Source: Coprobacillus cateniformis
Lineage (GTDB): Bacteria; Bacillota_I; Bacilli_A; Erysipelotrichales; Coprobacillaceae
Direction of reading: 5' to 3'
DNA: 64,000 nt
Assembly (NCBI RefSeq): GCF_009767585.1
Contig: NZ_WSNW01000001.1
Location: 1,394,090-1,458,089, forward strand
Positions 25,487 to 34,128 of the stretch are shown piece by piece (the first letter of the stretch is position 1; every line of letters starts with the position of its first letter). The notes beneath the pieces were generated by a model that worked only from the letters and a program-made list of their open reading frames with translations, made no database searches and was not told where the DNA came from. The translations under genes and the position numbers were made by a program.

Positions 25487-26235
25487 AAAACCACGTCTAA
25501 AAGGCGTGGTTTTCTCTGCGGCTATAAGCCTTTGCTACTTGCTCGCGTCTCAAGGCGCTGCTTTCACTTCGCTCAAGCTATCGCTTTTGACTCTCGCTAT
25601 CCCTCAAAGGGATTTTTTCTACTTCCCTTTCTTTTTCTCTTTTTTCTTCTCCTTTGTAATTCTCTTTTCTTCAAATGGATCCCTGTATTCCTTCACACTT
25701 AATTTATCCATCGCTATATCATGAGCTTCCTGCTCCCTTATATATTTTGCGACTGTTTCATCGTTTAATCCTACTGTGCTTACATAATACCCTTCTGCCC
25801 AGAAATGTCTATTTCCGTACAGATATTTCAGATTGGCATGTCTATCAAACATCATCAATGCTGATTTCCCTTTCAGATATCCCATAAATGACGATACGCT
25901 TTCCTTTGGTGGTATCATCACAAGCATATGCACATGATCAATCATTAGATGCCCCTCTATGATTTCCACTCCTCTATACCTGCATAGTGTCCGCAATATT
26001 TCGCCTAAGTCTTCTCGGTATTGATTATATATCGCTTTTCGTCTATACTTAGGTGTGAACACAATATGGTATTTACACATCCATTTTGTGTGTGCTAAAG
26101 AATTTGCTTTTTTAGCCATAGTCAAATCACCTTTCCTTTCTTTTAATGATAGCTTGAACAACTTCATTATATCGGAAAGGTGATACTATTGTTAAACTTT
26201 TTAATTGCTCCACCCGCATAGCAGGTGGTTTTTTG
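25487..26235 (-). mobile_element. IS200-like element (IS200/IS605 family, tnpA only)
   Basis: A single Y1 transposase gene is flanked by subterminal hairpins: CCACCCGCATAGCAGGTGG (26210-26228) on the transposase 5' side and AAAACCACG/CGTGGTTTT (25487-25513) on the 3' side. No tnpB is present and there is no target duplication, both normal for IS200. Limits are set at the hairpins and may be a few bases off. Confidence 0.8.
25619..26119 (-). CDS. tnpA: IS200/IS605-type Y1 transposase TnpA
   Basis: 166 residues from the start at 26119 (AAAGGTG upstream). The HUH motif is seen as IDHVHMLVMIP, the typical N-terminal segment as WMCKYHIVFTPKYRRK, and the catalytic Tyr lies in the helix YVSTVGLNDETVAKYIREQE. 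The Lys-rich C-terminal tail is ordinary for this family. It catalyses single-strand excision and insertion at hairpin ends. Confidence 0.95.
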   Translation of the reverse strand: MAKKANSLAHTKWMCKYHIVFTPKYRRKAIYNQYREDLGEILRTLCRYRGVEIIEGHLMIDHVHMLVMIPPKESVSSFMGYLKGKSALMMFDRHANLKYLYGNRHFWAEGYYVSTVGLNDETVAKYIREQEAHDIAMDKLSVKEYRDPFEEKRITKEKKKEKKKGK

Positions 26236-26331
26236 TTTCGCATATTTCATATGCTCAACTGACTAAAGTCTATGTGTTCAATTTTTGCAATTTGAACCTA
26301 AAGAAAAAAGCAAACGTACATTTATGCACGT

Positions 26332-26763
26332 TTACTTAAAGAACTTTTGTGATCTTTCTTCCCCTGGAGTATTCATGTTTGTTACAATAGCTAATAATGT
26401 CAGTATATGTCCTAATTTAACATCAGTAATCGCTCTAATTGTTTCTCTTAATTCAATATTCCCCTGATTGTATGTCAGTTTTCTAAGTTCTAAATAAGAA
26501 GCTAATTCTTGTTTTTGAATTTCATTTAATAAGTCTCTGTATGTTCCTTGAATATTCCCTTCTGGTATCATTGGATCAAAATTTGTTCCAAATTCTTCTC
26601 TATAAAAATGATTTAAATAATTAGCATTCTGCTCAGCATCTCTAGCAAATGCAAGTAAAACCTGCCTTTCACTTTGTAGTGTTGCCATTGCAGCTGCTTG
26701 TCGATATAACTGAGCTAACAATTTCTCAGTATAAATATAAGATTGGAGTTGTTCCCTATTCAT
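26332..26763 (-). CDS. Ferritin-like four-helix protein, paralogue 2 of a tandem pair
   Basis: 143 residues from ATG 26763, which has GAGGTG 6 nt upstream; the GTG at 26772 lies inside that SD. The protein is all-helical with Glu, His and Tyr at spacings seen in ferritin-like bundles (EKLLAQLYRQAA; NHFYREEFG; VKLGHILTLLAIV). The central EFGTNFDPMIPEGNIQGTYRD segment is almost identical to that of the neighbour. A spore-coat or metal/oxygen-stress role is conceivable; none is shown. Confidence 0.6.
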   Translation of the reverse strand: MNREQLQSYIYTEKLLAQLYRQAAAMATLQSERQVLLAFARDAEQNANYLNHFYREEFGTNFDPMIPEGNIQGTYRDLLNEIQKQELASYLELRKLTYNQGNIELRETIRAITDVKLGHILTLLAIVTNMNTPGEERSQKFFK

Positions 26764-26792
26764 TTCATACACCTCTATATATACTATGAAAC

Positions 26793-27224
26793 TTATTCTA
26801 AATTGTGCTTATTATTTATTGTTTTTTGTGGATCATTCATATTAATAACAATAGCCATAATCGCAATAATATGCTCTAACTTAGAATCAGCAATTCCTCG
26901 CATTGTTTCTTGTAACAAATAATTGTCTTGAAAATACGTATGTCGACGATAATTTAGGAATGATTCAAGTTCCTGTTGCTGGATATGATTCAATACTTCT
27001 CGATATGTTCCCTGAATGTTAATCTCAGGAATCATTGGATCAAACTCTGAACCAAATTGTTCTTTATAAAAATATTTTAAACACCCAACCGCTTCATGGC
27101 AACTTTTTGAAAAGTCTAAAAACATTCCTTTTTCATCACTTAAGCAAGTTAATGTAGCAACTTTTTTGTAAAGATCACATAATAACTTTTCTACATATAT
27201 ATAAGATTGAAGTTGTTCCTTCAT
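26793..27224 (-). CDS. Ferritin-like four-helix protein, paralogue 1 of a tandem pair
   Basis: 143 residues from ATG 27224 (GAGGTG upstream). It opens MKEQLQSYIYVEKLLCDLY against MNREQLQSYIYTEKLLAQLY in its neighbour, and it shares the FDPMIPE.NIQGTYR core and a final helix with SKLEHIIAIMAIV. The two genes are 29 nt apart from stop to preferred start and clearly arose by tandem duplication. The function is unknown. Cys residues in this copy (LTCLS, SCHEA, GCLKY) are absent from the other. Confidence 0.6.
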   Translation of the reverse strand: MKEQLQSYIYVEKLLCDLYKKVATLTCLSDEKGMFLDFSKSCHEAVGCLKYFYKEQFGSEFDPMIPEINIQGTYREVLNHIQQQELESFLNYRRHTYFQDNYLLQETMRGIADSKLEHIIAIMAIVINMNDPQKTINNKHNLE

Positions 27225-27233
27225 TTCTAACAC

Positions 27234-27941
27234 CTCATTATAATCTATGAAAATTATTTTGAAATGTGAAAAAACTTACATACTTTCATAATTTCTCAAA
27301 AAATACTTAAATATTGAGTTTCCCAAAAAAGCATAAAGTATCCTTATTAAAATTTAACCATTCTTTAAACTTTAAAATATTACTGGTTGGATAGATTGTA
27401 AGGCTGTCAAACTGAGCTTGTTTCGCTTGTTTAAAGGAAGGTGGTTTACACTTCCATTATGTACTCCTCTAGGGAAGTGAGAATTGTTGCGTATTCTATT
27501 GAAATCTCTAAAAAAGTTCATTGGCAAAAAAGCCTTACCGAAAATAATCGGTAGGCTTTGATTCATGATATACAATTTAATACATATGCCCTTATCCCAC
27601 TTTGAATATATTATGTGCTCAAAGTAGTGGATTGTTTATGTTTCGTTCTCAGGTAAAGACTGCATCACCAAACTGCGCTGTCGCTGTTTAAAATGATACT
27701 ATAATATTATATAGACATAATTATATAAGAATGTAAAAATCTATTATCAGTTTGATATAATCCTCAAGTTCATTAGTGAAGACAGCATTAAAATACCATG
27801 AAAGATGAAGAGACACAACTATGTATTCGTTGTGAAACGTTCTCTTAATGAATATTATAAGATGTTTATATTTATTAGACAATCAATGTAAGTTAATGGA
27901 AGTATAAATAATTGTTAATTACTTTAAATATATAAGTCAGT
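27234..27941. other. Gene-poor 700-bp region
   Basis: No convincing protein gene is seen; a 67-codon minus-strand frame at 27372-27575 overlaps a terminator and has no SD. The region contains a candidate minus-strand small RNA (separate entry) and a CACTTCC/GGAAGTG inverted repeat near 27449-27479. Confidence 0.5.
27526..27713 (-). ncRNA. Candidate small structured RNA, about 170 nt
   Basis: On the minus strand, TTTACA (27732-27737) and TATATA (27708-27713) at 18-bp spacing could start a transcript near 27700. It would end at the strong terminator AAAGCCTACCGA/TCGGTAAGGCTTT plus T-run (27526-27559). Inside, CCACTACTTTGA pairs with TCAAAGTGGG (around 27597-27631) as an apical hairpin. The transcript is less AT-rich than its surroundings and has no ORF. 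Size and shape do not exclude 6S RNA, but I cannot claim that family. Confidence 0.4.
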
Positions 27942-29162
27942 TCACCTTTTATTTACAGCAATATCCATGACTAAATGCAGAAGAACATCTGCTCCTTTTT
28001 TAATATCTTCATAATCTGTCCATTCTTCGGGACAATGTGTTAAACCACCAACACTTGGAACATATAACATATTGGTATCTGTAAACTCTGTCATCATCAT
28101 TGCGTCATGTCCACTACCATCATTAAGAATCATATAACTATATCCTAGTTTATTACATATCCTCTCCATCTTTTCTACATTCTCTTTATTCATAATGCTT
28201 GGAGGAGTCGGATTTGGATAATTTATTCTCGCCATCTCTTCTAATTCTATATGTAGTCCTGTCTTTTGAATAACTATATTAACCATATCATTGATTTTAT
28301 TTTTAAAGTCAATTTGTTCAATTATTTCTTTATTTAATGTTCTAATCTCAACTTTATATTCTATGCAATTATCATTATCTATACTCAAGGGAATAATGAT
28401 TCCTGTTATCTTATTTTTTAGACTTTTTAACATCTCATCAAAAAGTGCATTGAAATAATCGATGGCCGTTTTTGTATCATTATTCTCATCTTTAAATAAA
28501 CAAAGCTTATATCTACCAATCCCTGGTACAAACCCTACTAATCCTATGTCTTTATTTTCATTTTCTAAAATAGGTCCTTGTTCTACATGAACTTCAATAA
28601 AATTTTTAATAGAACCTGGTTTTCTTTTTGCAGATTCTAAATTTGGAACTAATCCATATTCTTTCATAGCTTCCAGTTTTGTTTGTCCAAAACGGTTCTT
28701 TTTCATTGTTAACTCTTCCATTGTCAATGTTCCTAACATCCCCCTTGAATTTGTAACTCCTGACCCTTGACCAAACGTTGCCCCTTCTTCGGCATTCATC
28801 AAAATAAGCTCAATGGGATAATCATTGATAAAATGATTTTCTTCTAAAACTCGCAATACTTCTAAAGCCGCTATGCACCCAACTGGTCCATCGAATGCTC
28901 CACCATTAACTACCGAATCATAATGAGAGCCAATCATAATTACTGGTGCCTCTGCCATTGTCCCTTCTTTACGACCAAACAAAGTAGAAATTCCATCTTC
29001 ATAGATTTTAAGATTAAGTTTTTCCATCTCTCTTATTAAATATTCCCTTGCTTGCTTATCTTCTTTAGAATACGATGAACGTGTAACACCAAATCCTGGT
29101 GTTGAAGTATAAGTGGCTAATACTTCTAAATCCTTTTTTATTCTTTCTAAATGAGTTTGCAT
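27942..29162 (-). CDS. M20-family Zn amidase (hydantoinase/carbamoylase type)
   Basis: 406 residues. Metal ligands are visible as GSHYDSV, GGAFDGPVG, NAEEGATFG, EVHVEQGP and the late THCPEEW. Family members hydrolyse N-carbamoyl amino acids, allantoate or ureidoglycine derivatives. The lid/dimer domain normally carries an AGHAGTTPM-type motif after the GIG.Y strand. Here this is replaced by LFKDENNDTKTAIDYFNAL, so the substrate-binding His of that motif is missing. SD GGGAGG is 7 nt before ATG. It is monocistronic in gene-poor surroundings. Confidence 0.85.
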   Translation of the reverse strand: MQTHLERIKKDLEVLATYTSTPGFGVTRSSYSKEDKQAREYLIREMEKLNLKIYEDGISTLFGRKEGTMAEAPVIMIGSHYDSVVNGGAFDGPVGCIAALEVLRVLEENHFINDYPIELILMNAEEGATFGQGSGVTNSRGMLGTLTMEELTMKKNRFGQTKLEAMKEYGLVPNLESAKRKPGSIKNFIEVHVEQGPILENENKDIGLVGFVPGIGRYKLCLFKDENNDTKTAIDYFNALFDEMLKSLKNKITGIIIPLSIDNDNCIEYKVEIRTLNKEIIEQIDFKNKINDMVNIVIQKTGLHIELEEMARINYPNPTPPSIMNKENVEKMERICNKLGYSYMILNDGSGHDAMMMTEFTDTNMLYVPSVGGLTHCPEEWTDYEDIKKGADVLLHLVMDIAVNKR

Positions 29163-29664
29163 AATAAAGCCTCCCTATCACTCTTAATAAATTAATCATA
29201 GCACAAAATATTAAAAAGAATACATATAAATAGGGTCCAAAATAAATTTTGTCCATAGAGTGATTAATCATAAGAAATGTCTTTCATCTTTTCTTACTAT
29301 AAAATAAGGATAAGATACTTATATGATAGATATAAACAACTATTCTTCTAAATCTCTGCCTCTTTTAATTTTACACAAAATGTTAAACTTATAATAATAT
29401 GTTTATGCTAAAAAAGAGAAAATCAAGATAATCATAATATTGAGATATGTGTTCAATATATATCTCACTCGCCAGAGTTAAAAATCGTATCATTAAATAT
29501 GCTGATGATGAATATATAGAGTTCTACTAAAAAGTTAGTATTTTCCTAAATGATCTTATCTTACATTGTTTTGAAGATAATTTAGAAATGATTTGATACT
29601 ATGGTTTCTATTGAAACAAAAATAATGATTTATTAGAAAAAGTTATATATTATGGAAAAAAAAC
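29163..29664. other. Intergenic region with possible decayed coding sequence
   Basis: No intact gene is seen. One plus-strand frame from 29483 to 29686 gives coding-looking pieces (NRIIKYADDEYIEFY, KVSIFLNDLILHCFEDNLEMI, NKNNDLLEKVIYYGKK) broken by three stops (one TAA, two TGA). It could be a degraded gene; homology was not recognised. Confidence 0.3.
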
Positions 29665-29706
29665 AGACAAAAAAGCATCAACTTAATAAGGTTATTAAGT
29701 TAATGC
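29665..29706 (-). terminator. Terminator of the ttcA-tcdA operon
   Basis: GCATTAACTTAATAA/TTATTAAGTTGATGC on the minus strand, followed by six T. Confidence 0.8.
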
Positions 29707-29717
29707 CTTCGACTTAT

Positions 29718-30413
29718 TTAAAAAAGTAAATCTTTTATGACTTCACTCGCTATTAGCAGTCCAGCGCTTGAAGGAACGAAAGCAGTACTACCTGGAACTG
29801 TTCTTTTGTTTGTTTTTTCATCAGATGTTTTTGGCTGTATAGGTAATTCTTTAGAATAAACAACTTTTAGATGTTTAATATGACGAGCCTTCAATTCTCT
29901 ACGCATAACTTTTGCTAAGGGACATACTGATGTTTTATATATATCAGAAACCTCTAACATAGACGGGTTCATTTTATTACCCGTTCCCATAGAACTGATT
30001 AATTTTACATTTTGCTTTTCACAGCGTACTGCCAATTCTATTTTAGCAGTAATTGTATCTATTGCATCAACAACATAATCATATTGAGTTAAATCAATTG
30101 TATCAGCATTTTCAGGCAGATAGAACATCTCTAATGTTTGAACCTCACACTCAGGATGAATTGATTTTATTCGTTCTTTCATGATTTTCACTTTTTTATG
30201 CCCAATGCTGTCTCTTGTAGCAATAATTTGGCGATTAAGATTTGTTAGAGAAACTTCATCATTATCAACAATTGTTATATGACCAAGCCCACTTCTTATC
30301 AATGCCTCTACAGCATAACCACCAACTCCTCCAACTCCAAAAACCAAAACATGAGCGTTCTGGAGCTTGGTTATCTTCTCTTCTCCAACAAGTAATTCAA
30401 ATCTTGAAAACAT
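29718..30413 (-). CDS. tcdA: tRNA threonylcarbamoyladenosine dehydratase (TcdA/CsdL, ThiF/E1-like)
   Basis: 231 residues. The E1-like nucleotide loop VFGVGGVGGYAVEALIRSG (about 28-46) is followed by Asp in VDNDEVSLTNLNRQ and by DAIDTITAK, and the C-terminal KRTVPGSTAFVPSSAG is typical of TcdA. The enzyme cyclises t6A at position 37 of ANN-decoding tRNAs to ct6A. It starts 1 nt after the stop of the thiolase-like gene, so both tRNA-modification genes form one operon. Confidence 0.9.
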   Translation of the reverse strand: MFSRFELLVGEEKITKLQNAHVLVFGVGGVGGYAVEALIRSGLGHITIVDNDEVSLTNLNRQIIATRDSIGHKKVKIMKERIKSIHPECEVQTLEMFYLPENADTIDLTQYDYVVDAIDTITAKIELAVRCEKQNVKLISSMGTGNKMNPSMLEVSDIYKTSVCPLAKVMRRELKARHIKHLKVVYSKELPIQPKTSDEKTNKRTVPGSTAFVPSSAGLLIASEVIKDLLF

Positions 30414-30414
30414 A

Positions 30415-31254
30415 TTATCGCACCTCTTTATTGTATTTCTCTAAAAAATGATGTTCTCCCTCATCATCACTATAAGCAATAACCGTACCAAGCTTAACAT
30501 TTTCCATACTTTTAAAAACATTCTTTTTAACGTTGGGGTTCATTGTTTCTAGATACTTAATTAAATTTTTCATTTCTTCTCTTTTAGATGTATGGTGAAC
30601 ATCTCCTAGCTCTTCCATCTCTTCTGTAAAACGACATGCACATTGAATAAATGCTAAATCATTATAATGACACCAATGAATAATATCTTTTTCTTCAATA
30701 AGATACATTGGACGTATAAGTTCCATACCTTCAAAATTGGTACTATGTAGCTTAGGCATCATCGTTTGGATTTGTGATCCATAAAACATTCCCATTAATA
30801 TTGTCTCAACGACATCATCTATATGATGTCCTAAAGCAATTTTATTACATCCTAATTCTTTTGCTTTAGCATATAAAAAACCACGACGCATTCTAGCACA
30901 TAAATAACAAGGTGATTTCTCAATATTTGTAACAACTTGAAAGATATCAGATTCAAAAAATTGTACAGGTATATCTAGAATTTCTGCATTCTCTTCAATT
31001 TTCTTTCTATTTTTTTCATTATATCCAGGATCCATAGATAAAAAAACCAATTCAAAATCAAATTTACCATGACGTTTTAATTCCTGAAGAAGTTTTGCCA
31101 TCAACATTGAATCCTTACCACCTGAAATACATACAGCAATCTTATCATTTGGTTGAATCATATCATAAGTTTGAACACCTTTTACAAACTTACGCCAAAT
31201 TTGCTTTCTGTACTTCTTAATAATACTTTGCTCAATTTCCTTTGTTCTATCCAT
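30415..31254 (-). CDS. ttcA: TtcA-like tRNA sulfur transferase (2-thiocytidine type)
   Basis: 279 residues. The PP-loop is SGGKDSMLMAK (about 45-55). CYLCARMRRG (about 115-124) and CACRF (about 207-211) supply the Cys ligands expected for the [4Fe-4S] cluster of TtcA-type enzymes, and GHHIDDVVET is the second nucleotide motif. It should thiolate cytidine 32 in some tRNAs; a related TilS/CTU-type substrate cannot be excluded. SD AAAGGATGG lies before the ATG. Confidence 0.85.
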   Translation of the reverse strand: MDRTKEIEQSIIKKYRKQIWRKFVKGVQTYDMIQPNDKIAVCISGGKDSMLMAKLLQELKRHGKFDFELVFLSMDPGYNEKNRKKIEENAEILDIPVQFFESDIFQVVTNIEKSPCYLCARMRRGFLYAKAKELGCNKIALGHHIDDVVETILMGMFYGSQIQTMMPKLHSTNFEGMELIRPMYLIEEKDIIHWCHYNDLAFIQCACRFTEEMEELGDVHHTSKREEMKNLIKYLETMNPNVKKNVFKSMENVKLGTVIAYSDDEGEHHFLEKYNKEVR

Positions 31255-31610
31255 AATACCATCCTTTGCTGATACATTTTACCATTATCCGCTCTTTTAA
31301 TGCAATATTTTATATAGAAATAAAACAATCTCATTATCTTGCCATAGCTACGATATTTTTTTAAACTCTATTCAATGATTTGTTTTGTATTAAAAAGTAT
31401 TTATTTCTATCTTTTCTAAATAGTTACATAAATGTTATTTGACTCTTTTTATGAAATCATCATATTGACAAAACCCAGTCTATTCTTCTATCATTATATA
31501 AATTATACATTATTTTATAATAATATCAATTTTATATTTTCACTTTAAGCAAACTATGTTATAATGCTTATAGCAAACCTTTTTTTCTTTCATTTATGAA
31601 AGGAGTCTTT
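31255..31610. other. AT-rich intergenic region with promoter for the CAP gene
   Basis: No gene is seen. TATAAT at 31560-31565 lies 30 bp before the SD of the CAP-domain gene, with only a weak -35 (TTTTCA at 17 bp). Confidence 0.5.
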
Positions 31611-32351
31611 ATGAAGACATATATAACAATCATCACTTTAAGTTTTATAGTTTGTTATCTTGAAATTACAAACATTCATATAGAAGCAATTGTGCAAAAA
31701 AATATTATTTTACAACAAGAAACTATTTCAAAAAAAATATCTCAAAAAGAACTTAATCACAACACACAGAAAAAAACTATTCAATCACATGATACACGTC
31801 AAAAGATAATTCAAAAACAAAAAAAGATAGATTCAACTCCTTCAAATTCACAAGAAAAAGTATCTGATCAACCCCAAAAGAATAAAGAAAGTGACAACAA
31901 ACAACAAACTCTTAAAAAAACTCATTCTATAAATGAAACTCTTATTCGTTCACAATTTCTCCAACTTATCAACACAACACGAGTAACACCTGTCTCTTTA
32001 TATAAACCACTATTAAAAAGCACTACTCTTCGCGCTCAAGAAGCATCAATTCAATGGTCTCATACACGACCAAATGGAACAAAGTGGAATACAACCTTAA
32101 AAAATATAATTAACATTCAATCTACACCACATGGTGAGAATCTAGCCCAAACACAAGTTAATTATAAATCAGACTATACTGATAATGAAATTATTCAAAT
32201 TGTTAATAATCTTCATCAAGGACTTCTTAAAAGTCCAACACATTATGCAGTCATGACAAATAAAAACTATAAAAAAGTAAATATTGGTATTTATATAGAG
32301 AAAAAAGATAACTATCTATTCATTACCATTGCTCAACATTATATAAGTTAA
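31611..32351 (+). CDS. Secreted CAP-domain (SCP-like) protein
   Basis: 246 residues from ATG 31611; the ATG at 31596 lies in the SD AAAGGAG. A signal peptide or anchor (KTYITIITLSFIVCYLEI) is followed by a Lys/Gln-rich low-complexity linker to about residue 105, then a CAP domain. The CAP domain has LINTTRVTPVSLYKPLL, WSHTRPNG, HGENLAQ and MTNKNYKKVNIGIYI. CAP proteins are exported and often act on the cell surface; the linker suggests it passes through the wall. Confidence 0.88.
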   Translation: MKTYITIITLSFIVCYLEITNIHIEAIVQKNIILQQETISKKISQKELNHNTQKKTIQSHDTRQKIIQKQKKIDSTPSNSQEKVSDQPQKNKESDNKQQTLKKTHSINETLIRSQFLQLINTTRVTPVSLYKPLLKSTTLRAQEASIQWSHTRPNGTKWNTTLKNIINIQSTPHGENLAQTQVNYKSDYTDNEIIQIVNNLHQGLLKSPTHYAVMTNKNYKKVNIGIYIEKKDNYLFITIAQHYIS

Positions 32352-32378
32352 GCCCCCATAATCAATATGAGGGCTTTT
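32351..32378. terminator. Terminator between convergent CAP and PurF-like genes
   Basis: AGCCCCCATA/TATGAGGGCT stem followed by TTTTCT on the plus strand. It also lies immediately after the PurF-like stop on the minus strand. Confidence 0.75.
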
Positions 32379-32381
32379 CTA

Positions 32382-33791
32382 TTATTCTTTACCACTAAAA
32401 CAATATGTACATAATTGACATGGTTCTAAACCTATAGATTCTATCATGTCATCTAATCGGTGATATCTTAATGAAGTAAACTTTAATCTTCTACGGATTT
32501 CTTCTAACATATCTTGATACTTTTGATTGTCAGGATCTGCATATTCTTGTAATGTTTCATAACTAATATTTTCAGTTCCCTCTAAATCACGAATAACTCG
32601 TCTTGTGATAAGATCCATTTCTGAACTAGAACGAGAGAAATTCAAGAATTTACATCCAAATAATAGTGGTGGACAAGCTGGTCTAACATGAACTTCTTTT
32701 GCCCCTGAATCATATAGGAATTCTGTTGTTTCCCTCAATTGTGTTCCACGCACAATTGAATCATCTATAAGTAATAAGCTCTTATCTTTAATTAATTCCT
32801 GAACAGGAATTAATTTCATCTTAGCAATCAAGTTTCTCTGTCCTTGACTAGATGGCATAAATGAACGAGGCCACGTTGGTGTATATTTAATGAATGGTCT
32901 TGCAAATGGAATCCCAGAACGATTAGCATACCCTACTGCATGAGCTATTCCAGAATCAGGAACACCCGCAACACTATCAGGTGAAACATCGTCACGTCTT
33001 GCTAGCATGTCTCCACAACGATTACGCATAGCTTCAACATTTACACCTTCATATGTAGATGTTGGATATCCATAATAAACCCATAAAAATGAACATATTT
33101 TCATTTTTTCAAACGGAGCTTGTTCTTGTTTCAAATAATCATGTGTCATGAAAACAATTTCTCCAGGACCTAAATCTTTTTCATGTCGATATCCTAAATT
33201 TAAGAATGCAGAACTTTCAAAAGTCACACAGTTTGCATCATCTTTTGTACCAATAATGACAGGTGTACGTCCATATTTATCTCTAGCACAATAAATTCCC
33301 TCTGATGTCATAATGAGAATACTCATTGAGCCTTTAACAACATCCTGAACATGTTTAATACCCTCTACAATAGAATCTTTCTGATTAATAATCGCTGCAA
33401 CCATTTCAGTAGGATTAATAACGCCACCACTCATTTCCAAAAAGTGTGTCTTTCCATATTCAAAACACTTATCTTTCAATTGTTCTAAATTATTAATTCT
33501 TCCTACAGTTGTAATAGCAAAGGATCCTAAATGAGAATTCACTAATAAAGGTTGTGCTTCATTATCAGAAATGCACCCAATCCCTAACTTCCCCTCAAAC
33601 TCTTCAATATCTTTGTCAAATTTAGTTCTAAAAGGCGAATTTTCAATATTATGAATAGAACGATTAAATCCCTCTTTCCCATAAACAGCCATACCACCTC
33701 TTCTTGTTCCTAAATGTGAATGATAATCTACTCCAAAAAACAAATCCATAACACAATCATTTTTAGATGCAACACCAAAAAAACCACTCAT
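32382..33791 (-). CDS. PurF-like amidophosphoribosyltransferase lacking the glutaminase Cys
   Basis: 469 residues. The C-terminal PRPP domain is intact (LLLIDDSIVRGTQL), and Fe-S ligand cysteines are kept (MKICSF, LFGCKF, PCQLCTYCF). The N-terminal glutaminase domain begins MSGFFGV instead of the usual Cys-Gly. The family's QHRGQES and RYST motifs read LGTRRGGMAVY and GIGCISDNEAQP. Glutamine-dependent activity is therefore unlikely unless Ser2 serves as nucleophile. It is monocistronic and not next to other pur genes. It could use ammonia or have another role. Confidence 0.85.
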   Translation of the reverse strand: MSGFFGVASKNDCVMDLFFGVDYHSHLGTRRGGMAVYGKEGFNRSIHNIENSPFRTKFDKDIEEFEGKLGIGCISDNEAQPLLVNSHLGSFAITTVGRINNLEQLKDKCFEYGKTHFLEMSGGVINPTEMVAAIINQKDSIVEGIKHVQDVVKGSMSILIMTSEGIYCARDKYGRTPVIIGTKDDANCVTFESSAFLNLGYRHEKDLGPGEIVFMTHDYLKQEQAPFEKMKICSFLWVYYGYPTSTYEGVNVEAMRNRCGDMLARRDDVSPDSVAGVPDSGIAHAVGYANRSGIPFARPFIKYTPTWPRSFMPSSQGQRNLIAKMKLIPVQELIKDKSLLLIDDSIVRGTQLRETTEFLYDSGAKEVHVRPACPPLLFGCKFLNFSRSSSEMDLITRRVIRDLEGTENISYETLQEYADPDNQKYQDMLEEIRRRLKFTSLRYHRLDDMIESIGLEPCQLCTYCFSGKE

Positions 33792-34128
33792 ATATGTAAA
33801 TCTCCTTTTTTGTCATTTTCACAACTATTTTAGTTGATTTTATTTTGAAAGTCCACATATAATCACGTAAATTTAATAAGTTACCGCTTTCTTTTTAAAT
33901 TTCACCTACCTTCAAAGTTACTTTTAAACAATAATAAATGTATAAAATCCTTAATTAATCTATTCGTGAATCTTTATAGTATATCTTAAAGAGATAGGTA
34001 TATGATCTTTGAAAGGACTTATCACAATTGATTTGATCTATACAAAGCATGTAATCTATAATAAAAACTAATGACCATATGATTGATATGATTATTAGTT
34101 TTTATGACTTTTATGACATAATGAATGA
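33792..34128. other. Intergenic region with terminator 34063-34103
   Basis: AAAACTAAT...ATTAGTTTT (34063-34103) with T-rich minus-strand tail ends the hypothetical gene to the right. Nearer the PurF-like gene a CAACT/AGTTG hairpin (33823-33838) lies in the leader. No purine riboswitch consensus was seen. Confidence 0.6.

Noticed and set aside
26210..26228. CRISPR-like or riboswitch hairpin
   Set aside because: It is the subterminal hairpin of the IS200-like element and has no repeats or spacers around it.
27372..27575. 67-codon minus-strand frame
   Set aside because: It runs through a strong terminator hairpin, has no SD and no family resemblance.
33792..33900. Purine riboswitch or PurBox before the PurF-like gene
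   Set aside because: Neither the riboswitch core nor a CGAA-N-TTCG pair is present on the minus strand.
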